DNA of 64,000 nucleotides from Phialocephala subalpina (taxonomy: Eukaryota > Ascomycota > Leotiomycetes > Helotiales > Mollisiaceae): assembly GCA_900073065.1 (NCBI GenBank), contig FJOG01000019.1, positions 711,151-775,150 on the forward strand, given 5' to 3'. The position numbers and the translations under genes are program-made. Each line of letters begins with the position of its first letter. Position 1 is the stretch's first letter. The notes below the pieces were generated by a model, which saw only the letters and a program-made list of their open reading frames with translations, was not told where the DNA came from and ran no database searches. This document shows positions 11,227-23,268 of this stretch, in pieces.

Positions 11227-11913
11227 GATGTTTCTGGAACTGATTGGCAGGAATGTGCTTATTTAAATCTATACAGCTTTCCATAGACCTCACTGTAGTG
11301 GAGCCATCAATTCGCCGGTCTCCGGACCTAAGCCCAATAACGTTAGAGGTGGATCAAAACTCCTAGCTCAGCCATGTATACCTTCATCAAGAGTTCTTAC
11401 TCTGATCATCCTAAGACCCTAAATGTCCCTTATTCTTTTGATAGTTCTGGCGCATATGCTCCTTAATATCTTTGACAAATTCCTTTCAAATAGAAGTCGA
11501 CGACATTATCACCAGCACCCTATCAATTCCATGTGCATGGGGTACTCAGTTCCCTCAGCGTTTGCACCCTTGAATGAGCATTAATTGGCTATCTCCTAAA
11601 GATATGCGCTAGGAGTTCCCATAGTTTTGACATTCCAAAGGCGTTACTACGGACAGTGCTACCCACTGGGCAGCTTTTTGAATCTTCACATGCACGTGAT
11701 AGGAGAAACTTGTTTCTTTACAAGCGGCCCTTGAGAGCTCAAGCTACTTTAATAGGGCGCAAATCATTCGCTAGGTATTGGATCTTTGTTCCTTTCTTGC
11801 CTCGTGTTCTTTGCTTCTTTCACACCATTTTCCGCCACGTGATCTACCAAGGTCTTGTTGAGTTTTGGCATTTTCGCCGCGAAAGGAAATTGAGACTTCT
11901 CAAAACGTCATCT

Positions 11914-11987
11914 CACAGTCTCCCAGATCCGTAGTCAGCATCGCTCCCTTTGCATGTGAGAGGTCGTGGGTTCCTCTGTCCCACAGG
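11914..11987 (+). pseudogene. tRNA-Ala(TGC)-like relic
   Basis: The plus strand reads CAGATCCGTAGTCAGCATCG, then CTCCCTTTGCATGTGAGA, then GGTCGTGGGTTCCTCTGTCC. This follows the functional tRNA-Ala at 11155-11226 from the D arm to the T arm, including TTTGCAT around the anticodon and an intact GTGGG/CCCAC T stem. The anticodon stem has a mismatch, box B is altered and no matching acceptor stem is visible. It is a decayed tRNA copy or the head of a tRNA-derived repeat. Confidence 0.6.
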
Positions 11988-12005
11988 TTACGCCTGTGGA
12001 ACAGA
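11975..12005. repeat. 13-bp inverted repeat hairpin
   Basis: TCTGTCCCACAGG, a 5-base loop TTACG, then CCTGTGGAACAGA: 12 of 13 positions pair. It starts inside the T arm of the tRNA-like relic, so it may be part of the same element rather than a terminator. Confidence 0.65.
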
Positions 12006-13262
12006 CTTGTGTTCCGAGACCAATGTCCAACTCAGAACTTCAAGTGGCATAATCCTTGAGTCAAACAGTTCCTAATCTCTTAGCTCGATATAACTCGCTC
12101 CTGCTAATTTGAGTTACAAAAAAGTACATTCGCCACTCCAGTGTTTGGTGCGAAGAAGGATCTTGGGCAAAGTGTCTAACAACTTTCTGGTAAAAATAGA
12201 CTTATCGTCACGACATCTGAGACTTAGAGGCTCATTGTACGTCGACGGGGGTGTTTCTGGGTTTGTAATGACTGTGGCTCAAGGACCTCTCCTTGCTCGA
12301 GTCCTTTCTTCACCTGACTGCTACGTTCTTTCTTGTCATTGGCCTTTCGAGGTCTTTGCAACGCGTTACATATTCTAAAATAACGTCATCAGATATCTTC
12401 TCTGTACTGTCTGTTTTCTCGTATAATGCGTCTTCGTACAGTTTATCAGGAAATGAACGCTGTTACGCTCTGATCGATGCTTCTTGCCTCAACCTGGGAA
12501 ACACTCGTGATTGACAGGTGGTGCTGGGGGACGCTTTTTTTTCGCAGGTCTCGCTCGAGACCGCGTGCTGCTTCCGAAATTGGGCTTCATTGACTTTGTG
12601 TTGGGCCATATCCTTGCATAATTTTCACTGTACGATGTCGCGTTCGGCCGCGTTGTCTCGTTACCTGGGCTGCTTCACTGTCACGTGTTATACCAAATTC
12701 ACTTCAACAGTCGAAATAAAGTTTGGCGCTAGGTAGATTGGCGCTTGCAACTCTGGGAGAAGAAGCACTAACACTGATTCTGCGCCTCTTTGCATCTCAA
12801 AAATGCATATGCTAGTTTACCAGGGAATGCCTATGGATGTTGTTATTGCGGCTTGAACACTTTCAATGCCCTTCAGGTCATGGCCAGGCTACCTGCTTCA
12901 AACATGTTGATATCAACATCGGCTCGCCTTTGCTCACCCCTCAAGTGAAATCTCAAACCATCCCCAAAACATTCTCCAAATATTGAAGAGAATATGTCCT
13001 ACAATGCGATGTTCCCGAGCCATGAATAAGCAGGGTTTGTACCAAATCAAATCAGAGAGCGATGACAGTAGCGCTCCGCTGCGAGTGATGTTTCGCGTTG
13101 ATGCACCAAATGTAACTAACAATACGATAGGCAATCGCCTCCAAGCACCAGAGAAAAGGGCCCGACATCAAGAACATCTGAACACTTCTCGCAACTCCAT
13201 CGAAGGACTAGTAAGTAACGACCCCTGGATCAACAAATGCCCTCGATCACATCGAAAGAGTA

Positions 13263-13498
13263 AGAGCTTGCGCCATTGCTCACCGTACACCTAAGCGAAA
13301 CCCCTTCCTCAACCACAACCCCAAATACTCCTTCTCCCCTTATAAATTTATTAAGAAAACGTATGAAATCTAATCCCTTATCCTTTTTTTTTTTATCCTA
13401 TATTTTTTAAGAAATATAAAAGTATATAAGACCCGTTATTAAAATTTATTGTGGTGGGGGTTTCGCTTAAGTGTACGGTGAGCAATGGCGCAAGCTCT
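13263..13498. mobile_element. MITE with 42-bp terminal inverted repeats and TA target duplication
   Basis: The left end AGAGCTTGCGCCATTGCTCA at 13263 recurs in reverse complement at the right end 13457-13498. The 42-base arms differ at one position (C versus T). TA flanks both ends (13261-13262 and 13499-13500), the target duplication of Tc1/mariner-type elements. The 152-base centre is AT-rich with a run of T and no coding capacity. The arms are nearly identical, which suggests recent insertion. The family name is unknown to me, and I see no autonomous partner in the window. Confidence 0.85.
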
Positions 13499-13607
13499 TA
13501 CATATCTAGCCGTTCGGGGAATCGCATATGTATAATGTTTCCCCCGCTAGAGATGCTACGGAGTGGGAGTGTCCCGACCCGATTGTGAAGGATTTCGAAT
13601 TGTGGAT

Positions 13608-14122
13608 ATGAGCGAAGTTGTTGCTCAAGACCTCCACTTCAAATGCGTTCACCACGAGAAGTGGTTGAATGCTGCAGGTCGGATGCACCCAAACCTCACA
13701 GATTACACAGGACCAGACTGGACTGTACGAACTTGGATTGACGGTTCGGAGGTCAAGGTCGCCACGGTGGAGTCCATAGACAAATCAGAATTCCCAATTG
13801 CTTGGCTTGGTGGGAATGATTATGATGGAAGTAACGACGAGGAGTAGTGAGTGGTTGTCGCATTGCGAGTGATAAAACCTTTTGGTAATATGGAATTATA
13901 TCACGGTCACAGGTGGTATATTGCTCGGATATCCAGTCTCAGTTTACACACGTGTTTCTCTACCTCAGCAGATTCTTTTCTTCTACATTACTGATATTGT
14001 TCTAGGATTCTGCTAGAGGTAGCTGAGAGAATTCATCGTCCGGTTTTTGCGAGGGATGACCTAACGACGAAGGGATATCGATGCTTTGACCCTAATTTCC
14101 AAGTCTTCGTTGATTCTTGGTA
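13608..14122 (+). CDS. Hypothetical small gene, possibly spliced
   Basis: From ATG at 13608 the plus strand reads MSEVVAQDLHFKCVHHEKWL and continues 79 codons to a TAG at 13845. A donor-like GTAGTG just before that stop and an acceptor CACAG near 13913 would join DEE to WYIARIS. A further exon-like stretch after TTCTAG near 14006 reads ILLEVAERIHRPVFARDD and ends FVDSW-stop. No family recognised. Protein-like composition in three pieces suggests a real but unresolved gene, or a relic whose 5' part was displaced by the MITE 110 bases upstream. The start is uncertain. Confidence 0.35.
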
Positions 14123-14375
14123 AGTACCATGAAATTCACGTTTAATGCTAACTCCAAAAGAATTCATGTCCAGACTTCAACTGTCCGTGTATCTTCGTGA
14201 ATCTCAGATAGTATCCTGGGGTTTGAAAGATGAAGAACTCTTCTTGAATCCAAATTTTTCATTATATTAATTGCTAGCATACTCCATCCTAGCTTTAATC
14301 CCACGAAGGACGGGATGAAACAATGCATACTTTCCCAAAAGTTCTGAAAAGCAACCCGCTATCATAATTCGCACT

Positions 14376-16136
14376 TCACCGATACTTCCCATTCCCAATC
14401 CCATTATCGTGACCCGCCTCCCACTCCTGAATCAACCCCGCATAATCTTTCGGCTTATACGGGCTGAAAAGCTCCTTCACCATCCCCTCCTTCCTATGAT
14501 TCTTCAACCCGAGATCCCTCAACATCAAATCAGTATAACACATTGCATCAAAAGCAAAGTCCGGAAGTCTAGCTCCATATCCACACGGATATCTCCATTT
14601 TCCCCATTGGGTATGAAGCATCACTTCTTTCGTGATATCGTCCTCGCTATTTGCTAGCCGGTCGAGAGTTCCGTCAAAGAAAGCTGTGATCCAGAGACCT
14701 TGGACGGCGGCGAAGATGGAAGTACTGACGGTTGAGACCATGCCTGCGAATGCGAGGTTGCGTTTTGAGACCATGGTGGGTGGGACGATGAAGCGGTAGA
14801 GGCGGAGGGGGTCGGTGGTTGGTGGTGGGGTTCGAAGAGGTGGTTGGGAGCGAAGACTGGGGAACATGGTGAGGACTTCTTCGTCGGCTTGGGCGCTGAG
14901 TTCTGCTTTTTCGGTGGGAGAGCAAGGGAGGCCGAGACCTGCTTCTCCTAGATTTAGAAACTTGAAGGTTGTGTCTTTCTTCCAGCCAGTGGCGCAAACG
15001 ACCACATCCGTGTTCAGTTCTTTTCCGTTGTCCAGATAGACGGAGTTGCCTTCGAGCTTCGAGACGTCGGTGGTATGTACCCGAATCTTTCCAGATCTCA
15101 CGAGGGCGAAGAAGTTCGTCTCGTAGTTATGAATGCTGACACCAGATCCAGTCCAGAGAACAGAGTTCCAGGGCTTCAGGTCGCCCGTCAAAGGGTGTTT
15201 GTCGTACTCATTCAAGGTAATAACATCGTTCGATATGATTTTCCAGAATCCCTTGACGATCCAATGTCCAAGCCATGTTGAGTGCAGGAAGTTCCGGATC
15301 TTCGCGAACCCATCCTCAGCGCCCCATGGGCAGGGACTGAACCACGTCAAGAACCTCGTATGCAGGAGCTCTTCGGCTTTCCGCTTCAGAGGGGTCACAT
15401 AGGGTGGAAGAAGCCAAACTGGACCGTTGCCAGTCTGTCGGATGATCATGTCCACCTCGACATTACCTTTTGCTGCAAACGCGTACGCAACATCGAAAGC
15501 AGACTTCGCTCCACCGATCACAACTGCTTTCTTGGCTGTATTGATGACATCGCCATGGATGCAAAAGTCTTTGGCATGGAAGAATGGTGCGGTGAAAGCT
15601 TCCTGACCCGGGTACAGTGGTAGATTCGGTGTCGAAGTCAAGCCGCTGGCAATAATCAACTTCTTCGTCGCGACAGTTTCTGGTCCCTTGGATGTAGAGA
15701 CGCCGAGCTGCCATCCTCCCGAACTGCTGGGTTCCACTGTGTCCACTCTGGTGTCGAAGCGAATGCGTTTGTATACACCGAACTTCTCCGCGAAGTCCGT
15801 AAGATACCGATGAAGAACAGCAGCAGGAATATGCTCTCCAGGCTTGACACCGTACACGGCTTCCGACATTGGGAGATCAGGATGCTCATATGAGCCGATG
15901 ATATTGTTGGACTTGAGGCCGGGGTAGAGACGGTCTTTCGACCAGGTCCCGCCACAGCTCCCGGAAGCTTCAAGCACGAGTATTTTCTCTTGGGGGTGCA
16001 GTTCCAGGTACGCCTTTGCGGCGGAGAGACCAAACCATCCTGGAGAGAAGAGCACGTGTTAGTCAATTGCGGGGTATCAGGGCCACCGAAGGGGCTTACC
16101 AGCGCCGACCACCACCAAGTCATACGTATCGGCCAT
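14376..16136 (-). CDS. Flavin-containing monooxygenase (FMO-like)
   Basis: Two exons on the minus strand (16136-16100 and 16039-14376) give 566 residues. The split N-terminus reads MADTYDLVVVGAG joined to WFGLSAAKAY; the intron restores the FAD-binding GxGxxG motif at residues 11-16. Further motifs: EASGSCGGTW, the NADPH-side VVIGGAKSAFD, and the FMO/NMO signature ATGW in VVVCATGWKKD. C-terminal sequence is consistent with fungal FMO-like enzymes. These use NADPH and oxygen to hydroxylate soft nucleophiles or small organic substrates. The substrate cannot be read from the sequence. It shares its neighbourhood, but not its promoter, with a salicylate-hydroxylase-type enzyme and a dihydroxybenzoate decarboxylase, so a role with aromatic substrates is an inference. 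Confidence 0.88.
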
Positions 16137-16823
16137 CTCGAAGGGGAATTGATACCGATTGAATGTGTTCTCTACTGTTACTGACTTCTTCATGCAGAGC
16201 TTCGAGCTTCAAAGGAAGCATGCCGATATAAAACGAAGCTGTCACCAAGCTGCCACGTCTCAATTGGGGAAAGGGGCATGCATTAGCGATCATGTCCTTA
16301 TCTTGGCGCCTCCTCGGAGAAACTCTAAATGGAGATAAAGTGGATGGTGTTGTCGGCTGAATGTCTAAGTTCAGCATCCGACGAACTATTCTAGTATTCC
16401 CATATCCGAGGCTGACTCCGCCCGACAGCGACGACAAACGATTTTCAGGACGACGAGCTTCCCGTATCGCATCAATCTTGGTTTTGGAATTAGAGGTGGG
16501 GTCAACATCCGAACAATGAATGGAGTGAGTGAATTCACATTAAAACGTCCCAAAGACTGTTCACAAGTTTCTAACTCAGACAAATCTCAAAATTTTCACA
16601 ATATATTTTATAGACATATCAAGTGCATGGTTATATGAGGAGTATCTGCTGTGTTGCCATCAAGCGGGGTAATTTACTTATATGCATTCTACTCTCTACC
16701 ATCTCTTCATCCAATCCTTCTGTTCACCAAAATCTGTAACAAAAGTTCTTTGCTACATCTGCATGCATATCGTATCTATTTAAGAGCTCAGTATCAGGTT
16801 CTGGACAATGCTCGGGGGAAATC
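16137..16823. other. Intergenic, promoter of the FMO gene
   Basis: Upstream region of the leftward FMO gene and 3' flank of the leftward hydroxylase gene. Short open frames on both strands show no motifs; nothing else seen. Confidence 0.5.
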
Positions 16824-18262
16824 TTACGCGTTCATCTCCTCAATGGTCAATTTCTCCATTTCATCCGACACTTTGTACACTGCAGAATCAGTGTTACTCG
16901 AGAAGCCTGGAACCCAGAAAATTAGCTTTAGATGGCCTCTTAATATTACCAGTCTTACCAATGCGCTCGTTAATGTTCTCTCTCGCTTTTGCTGCTGCAG
17001 CTTGCACCCTTGTCGCTCGAGGCATCCTGACTCTTTCATACGTCTGAAGACATTCCGAGATGTCTCCATTAAAGTACTTTTCACCGAACACAATACCCAA
17101 ACAGGCTGCATCCTCGATGGCCATGCATGCTCCTTGACTTTGGTCTGGCATCATCTGTCTCCTGATTAGTCCAGAGTCCGTGCCGCGAAACAAGTGCTTA
17201 CCGGATGAGCTGCATCCCCAATGACACAAACAACTCCTTTCTGCCACCAAGGGTAAGGCTTATGTACCCACAGTCTCCAAGGTCTGACATCCTTTCCGAT
17301 CGACAAGTGGGCTTTCACCTGAGGATCTAGATCCGGGAAAGGAGCAAGCAGCTCCTCCACCGTTGACTCCGCATTCCAGTTCTGATTACTGTAATCACCC
17401 TTCTCTCTCGGAAAGAAACAGTAGTAAGACAACAAGCTCCCCCCATTGCATGGTGATAAGACAATCTTGTAGTGAGTATTAAGACCTCCCCAGTACTCGA
17501 GCGCGCTGTTCTGTGAATAGTCGACCAAGCCAAGTTTCACGGCTTCGGCGGTGTCAACGTTTGCATGGAGACAACTCGCATCGGCTGCTCTTCGCTCAGG
17601 AGTGATGCCAATCAATCCACGGACTGCAGAACCAATTCCGTCAGCTCCAATGACGACTTCGTGGCTTGCGGTATTTCCGTTTGTAAATGTGATTGTGCCA
17701 GTTTGGGTGTCAAGTTCCGAGCACTGTCAAAAGAATAACACTGTCAGTGATTAAATTAACAAGCTTGGTACGAACATGTTTCCTACCTGGTGGTTGACGA
17801 TGAGTTTCGCGGGGAAGCCCTTTCCATCTTTGCCAACAGCACTTTCCATCAACGTGGCGTGCATGTACTGTCTGTGAAACATATTGTACACCTGCCAAAC
17901 CATCGTCAGCGTCGTTCCTTCAATATAATGCTCTAACCCGCTAGACTTACATCTCCCCATTTCTCTTCGTAATCCCCAAGATCATACACCGAATCTGGCT
18001 CACCAGTCTTCCAATCTCTTCTAATGAGCTTTCTCAGCACCACAGGGTCTGCTTTCGGAATATCTACACCCCATTCACGAAGCCATTTTGTTCCATTTGC
18101 TGCACACGAAACTGAAGCACCAACTTCGCCAGCGTAGTCTGCGCGCTCGTAGATGGTGACTTTGTGGCCGGCTCGTCGAAGAGCAACTGCTGCGGATAGG
18201 CCTCCAATCCCGCCCCCCACGACAGCCATATCAAGTGGTCTCCAGCCAGATTGAGAAGGCAT
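16824..18262 (-). CDS. FAD-dependent salicylate-hydroxylase-type monooxygenase
   Basis: Five exons on the minus strand (18262-17951, 17891-17787, 17723-17202, 17154-16959, 16906-16824) give 405 residues, in frame throughout. Class A flavoprotein hydroxylase landmarks are in order: GGGIGG at residues 16-21 in the N-terminal FAD fold, ADGIGS in VVIGADGIGSAVRG, and the second FAD motif in VVCVIGDAAHP. DQSQGACMAIEDA follows. The start is the first ATG in frame. Relatives hydroxylate salicylate or similar benzoates with NADH and oxygen, either decarboxylating to catechol or adding a ring hydroxyl. A divergent Zn2Cys6 regulator starts 561 bases away and a 2,3-dihydroxybenzoate decarboxylase lies beyond it. 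That supports salicylate or a hydroxybenzoate as substrate, though the exact reaction is inferred. Confidence 0.9.
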
Positions 18263-18823
18263 TTTTTCTGCTCTGTTCGGAACGTCACGAGCTTCAAGAG
18301 AAGGATATAGGGGAATGGAATTCGCAGAAGTCCAGTGAAAATTGACCAATGATGATGTTTCAAGATTAATGATTCTTGAAAGAACTTACCTGGAACTCTT
18401 TAAGTTCATGATCTGCTAAAAATGGCCCTCCACTTTGGAAATCTTCGTGAATGATTACATGTCTGAAGTGAAGTCGGGAGCAGCAGCCGACTTCTGCTTG
18501 CCTATCGAGAGCGAAATTTGATTCAAGTCGGGTAGTGACTGATACTTGGCGGAGATCGTCACTACGGGGTGATACCCTTAAAGTTTAGCTACTGTAGGGT
18601 CGTGGCGGTCGGCCGAAGACGTCGGGTAACGCACCCACCAACTGATAAGGGGGGAGAGTGGGGGTTGTACTTACGACCGTCCACTCCCGACATCAATTAA
18701 GACGTCCATTCCGACAACAACTCTCCACCCGCGATCGTATGTTTCCCTTCATTTTCGAATGTCTTGATGATCGGGAGCGCCACCTGTGGAACCAATTCAT
18801 AATCCAGCAACCCACTCTCCATC
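18263..18823. promoter_or_regulatory. Divergent promoter between hydroxylase and its regulator
   Basis: This 561-base region separates the leftward hydroxylase start (18262) from the rightward regulator start (18824). It holds the CGG-N9-CCG palindrome at 18470-18494 and further CGG/CCG triplets near 18605-18625, including CGGCCG. No open frame of interest. Co-regulation of both genes from here is inferred from the arrangement. Confidence 0.6.
18470..18494. promoter_or_regulatory. Perfect CGG-N9-CCG palindrome, candidate Zn2Cys6 operator
   Basis: GAAGTCGG, nine bases, then CCGACTTC: an 8-bp perfect inverted repeat placing CGG and CCG nine bases apart. Inverted CGG triplets at fixed spacing are the usual target of dimeric Zn2Cys6 proteins. 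It lies 208 bases upstream of the hydroxylase and 330 upstream of the regulator. Confidence 0.6.
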
Positions 18824-21219
18824 ATGCCCCGACCGAGAGTGCGACCGGCGGACCGCCAACGTGCTCCCAAGGCATGTGTCACCTGCAAAGTATCCAAGAA
18901 GCGCTGCGATGCGAACTTACCTTGTGCACTATGTGTGAGGAAAGGGCGAGCCGAATCGTGCACATATCCAGATGTGGACGAAAAGGGAAGGAGTAGTAGG
19001 AGCAGAAGCCCTCGTACCTCTCCTCAGCCACCACGGGGAAGAGGAGTACTGGGTCCTGATACCTTCACAAGGGCGTCGGAACTTCGTGAGAGGGAGCTTG
19101 AAAGCGAGAGCGTAACCAGAGAATCGTCACCACAGTGTAGTCAACGGCCGACGATGTTGTTAAGCTCTCGTGGCGAGCAAGGTTCGCTTCACCTAATCAC
19201 TTTTTTAACACAATTTATTCAATGCCTCGTCATGTTTCAAAGTGAAGCTTACAACTGACTGCTATCGACAGTCTACATTGGGAATGTTGCTGCTCTCTCT
19301 TTTCTGCAGTTCTTGCAGAAGACGTTAAAGCGGTATATCGGACCATCAGCCTTCACCGAACGCCGAAGAGGCGAGACTATGCTAGAGGCCGAGGTGCAGA
19401 ATAACAGCACAGCTCAGTTTCAGGATGGCCTTGATACAGATCAAAAGCATGATCTAGTCAGATGTTTTATGAGAGTGGTAAGTCACTGACCGCACAAGGT
19501 CACTCGTGGCTAACATTTGTCCAGTCAAATGGCATCCTTCACCTCTTCTCCGAAGAGGATATACATCGGCTTCTTGGACTCAAAGCAGTTCAGGTAGATC
19601 ATCTCAATTCCAATCCTCAGCGAGATGACTTTGCTTTCTTGTATCTGATGATAGCAATCGGTGCACAATGCAGAGGAAGTAGCTCAGCAGAGATCAAAAT
19701 GGCGGCGAGGTACTTTGCCAGAGCTCAACAGGTAGCTTTTGTCGACATGCTACAAGACCCATCCCTTGCAATGATCAAAATCTTCTTGATGATGGCTTTT
19801 TATATGCTGGGTGCATGCCGTCGAAACACCGCGGTACGTCTTCTGTCGGCAAAGATCGGGCAGCACCTGACTTGAGACATGTAGTTTATGTACATTGGAA
19901 TAGCTTCGAAGGCAGCTACTATTTTGGGACTCCATATTCCATACCAGAATGCTCGTGCATCAGCGGAGCAGCGTGCTGTGAGGTAAAGCATCACGATTCA
20001 TGAAAAGCATCACTGAGTGGACCTTATTGACTGTATATGCAGACGTCGCACCTGGATGAGTTTAAGGGTACTTGATCTTCTGTGCAGCTCCATTCTTGCA
20101 CGACCAAGTAGCACCCCAACCATTCAAGGAGATGGTTACGAGACCGAGGATGTCAGTAACGACAGCAGGGACCATCGAACATTGGCTCTGCGAGCGAACT
20201 ACGAGTCATCTTCCATCATCGATATCATTGTCCAGAGCTGCACCAAGTCCAGCAATCTCGACATTAAATCTGCTGAAAACTATTTGCAGATGTTGAGAGA
20301 GTGGAGTCAAGCATTGCCAGAAGTCCTCCGCTGTTCCCCGAAGCCTCGTAGTGACAATAGAATGCTTCCAGTTTTGGATTCTCGTGAGACGACCATTGGC
20401 AATATACATGTTTCCTGCACCTATTACTTTGGGGTCATCTTGGTGACCCGTCAGTTCTTGATATCGCGTGTTATGTCGCAATTGCGTGATAGAAATCCTT
20501 CTGCACCGTCAGAAGGCGAAGCAGTCAAGACTTCTCAATTCTCAAATGGATGTGTCAGCTCAGCTGTCTTCATGGCTCAACTGTGCTCCGAAGCTTCCAG
20601 AAACAACGTTCTTCTAGACAACATGTGCCTCCTCAAGTAAGTACTCTCCAGTCTTGCTCTCCATAGTTATTAACCTTGCTGACGAGTACTTAGAGCTTGG
20701 CTTTTCTCAGCTGGCTTAGTGCTAGGTTTCTCACTTCTCGTCGAAGAGGAAGATTGGCCAAATGCCCGTGACGCATTCACTCGCACCCGAGAAACACTTC
20801 AGAAGCTCTCACGACTGAGTCCACAAGCTCAACAATACTACGAAATCTTGACGCGATTCTCTAGCGCAATCGAACTGTACAAGAAGCAGCTCCTAGCACG
20901 CCAAAAGTCTACCAGAAATCCGTTTGTGGAGCAAATCATGACTTTTGAGGAAGGTGCTAGCAGTAGCTGGCAAGATGGGATACAGTCCCATGTCCCGCCA
21001 CCTGGACTACTGAGGACTCCAGAACCAAGTGTTATTAATGGGGATGAGGTATTAGGGCTTGAGGCAGGGGACCTTGGATACCAATTTGACATGCCACCTT
21101 TTGCGACTCAAATTGGAGATGATATTGGATTACAGTGGATGTGGGATAATTATGCTATGCAACTTCCCAATTTTGTCACATCTTGGGACGAGGCTGCTCA
21201 GCAGTCACTAGGGATATGA
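18824..21219 (+). CDS. Zn2Cys6 transcription factor, probable cluster regulator
   Basis: Six exons (18824-19181, 19272-19477, 19525-19833, 19885-19982, 20043-20636, 20694-21219) give 696 residues with no frame break. The zinc cluster is C18-x2-C21-x6-C28-x5-C34-x2-C37-x8-C46, preceded by a basic stretch. A Ser/Arg-rich linker follows. The fungal-specific regulatory domain is recognisable by FLYLMIAIGAQ, YFARAQQ, MAFYMLGACRRNTA, GIASKAATILGLH, and RRRTWMSLRVLDL across the exon 4/5 junction. The C-terminus is acidic and aromatic, ending DEAAQQSLGI. Divergence from the hydroxylase gene, with a CGG palindrome between, suggests it controls that gene and perhaps the decarboxylase downstream. Nuclear location and inducer are inferred. 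Confidence 0.9.
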
Positions 21220-22998
<1,779 letters not shown>

Positions 22999-23268
22999 AA
23001 TTATGATAACCTAGAACACGGTATTGAATCCTCAGTTCTAATTTATGACACCTGTCTCATTTATGGATGAAAGTGGTATTGAGTGACACAACACAACACC
23101 ATACTATTGTGACTTCCACGAGATTTTCGAGTGGCATAGAGCAAAACCGACTTCCTGGTCACTTCGAATCGCGACCTCATGCGGGAACCTTGGTAAGAGT
23201 TTCGAAGAATCGAAGGTGCAGCGGTATAATGTGCAATGAATTGAATTACAGCTCCTAGATCTGCACAA

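Larger units (their letters stand above)
11227..13262. other. Two-kilobase gene-poor stretch
   Basis: No open frame with recognisable protein content on either strand; plus-strand frames of 70-90 codons around 11.6-12.7 kb look random. The stretch holds a tRNA-like relic and a hairpin (listed separately) and ends at the MITE. It could be old repeat or transposon debris, but I see no transposase motif. Confidence 0.45.

Noticed and set aside
11084..11293. Minus-strand frame containing ARGRGFNPHTVQ
   Set aside because: Translation of the tRNA-Ala gene itself; a familiar false ORF.
23120..23220. tRNA-like T arm (GATTCGAA between GGTCGC and GTGACC) on the minus strand
   Set aside because: No acceptor, D or anticodon arm can be paired with it.
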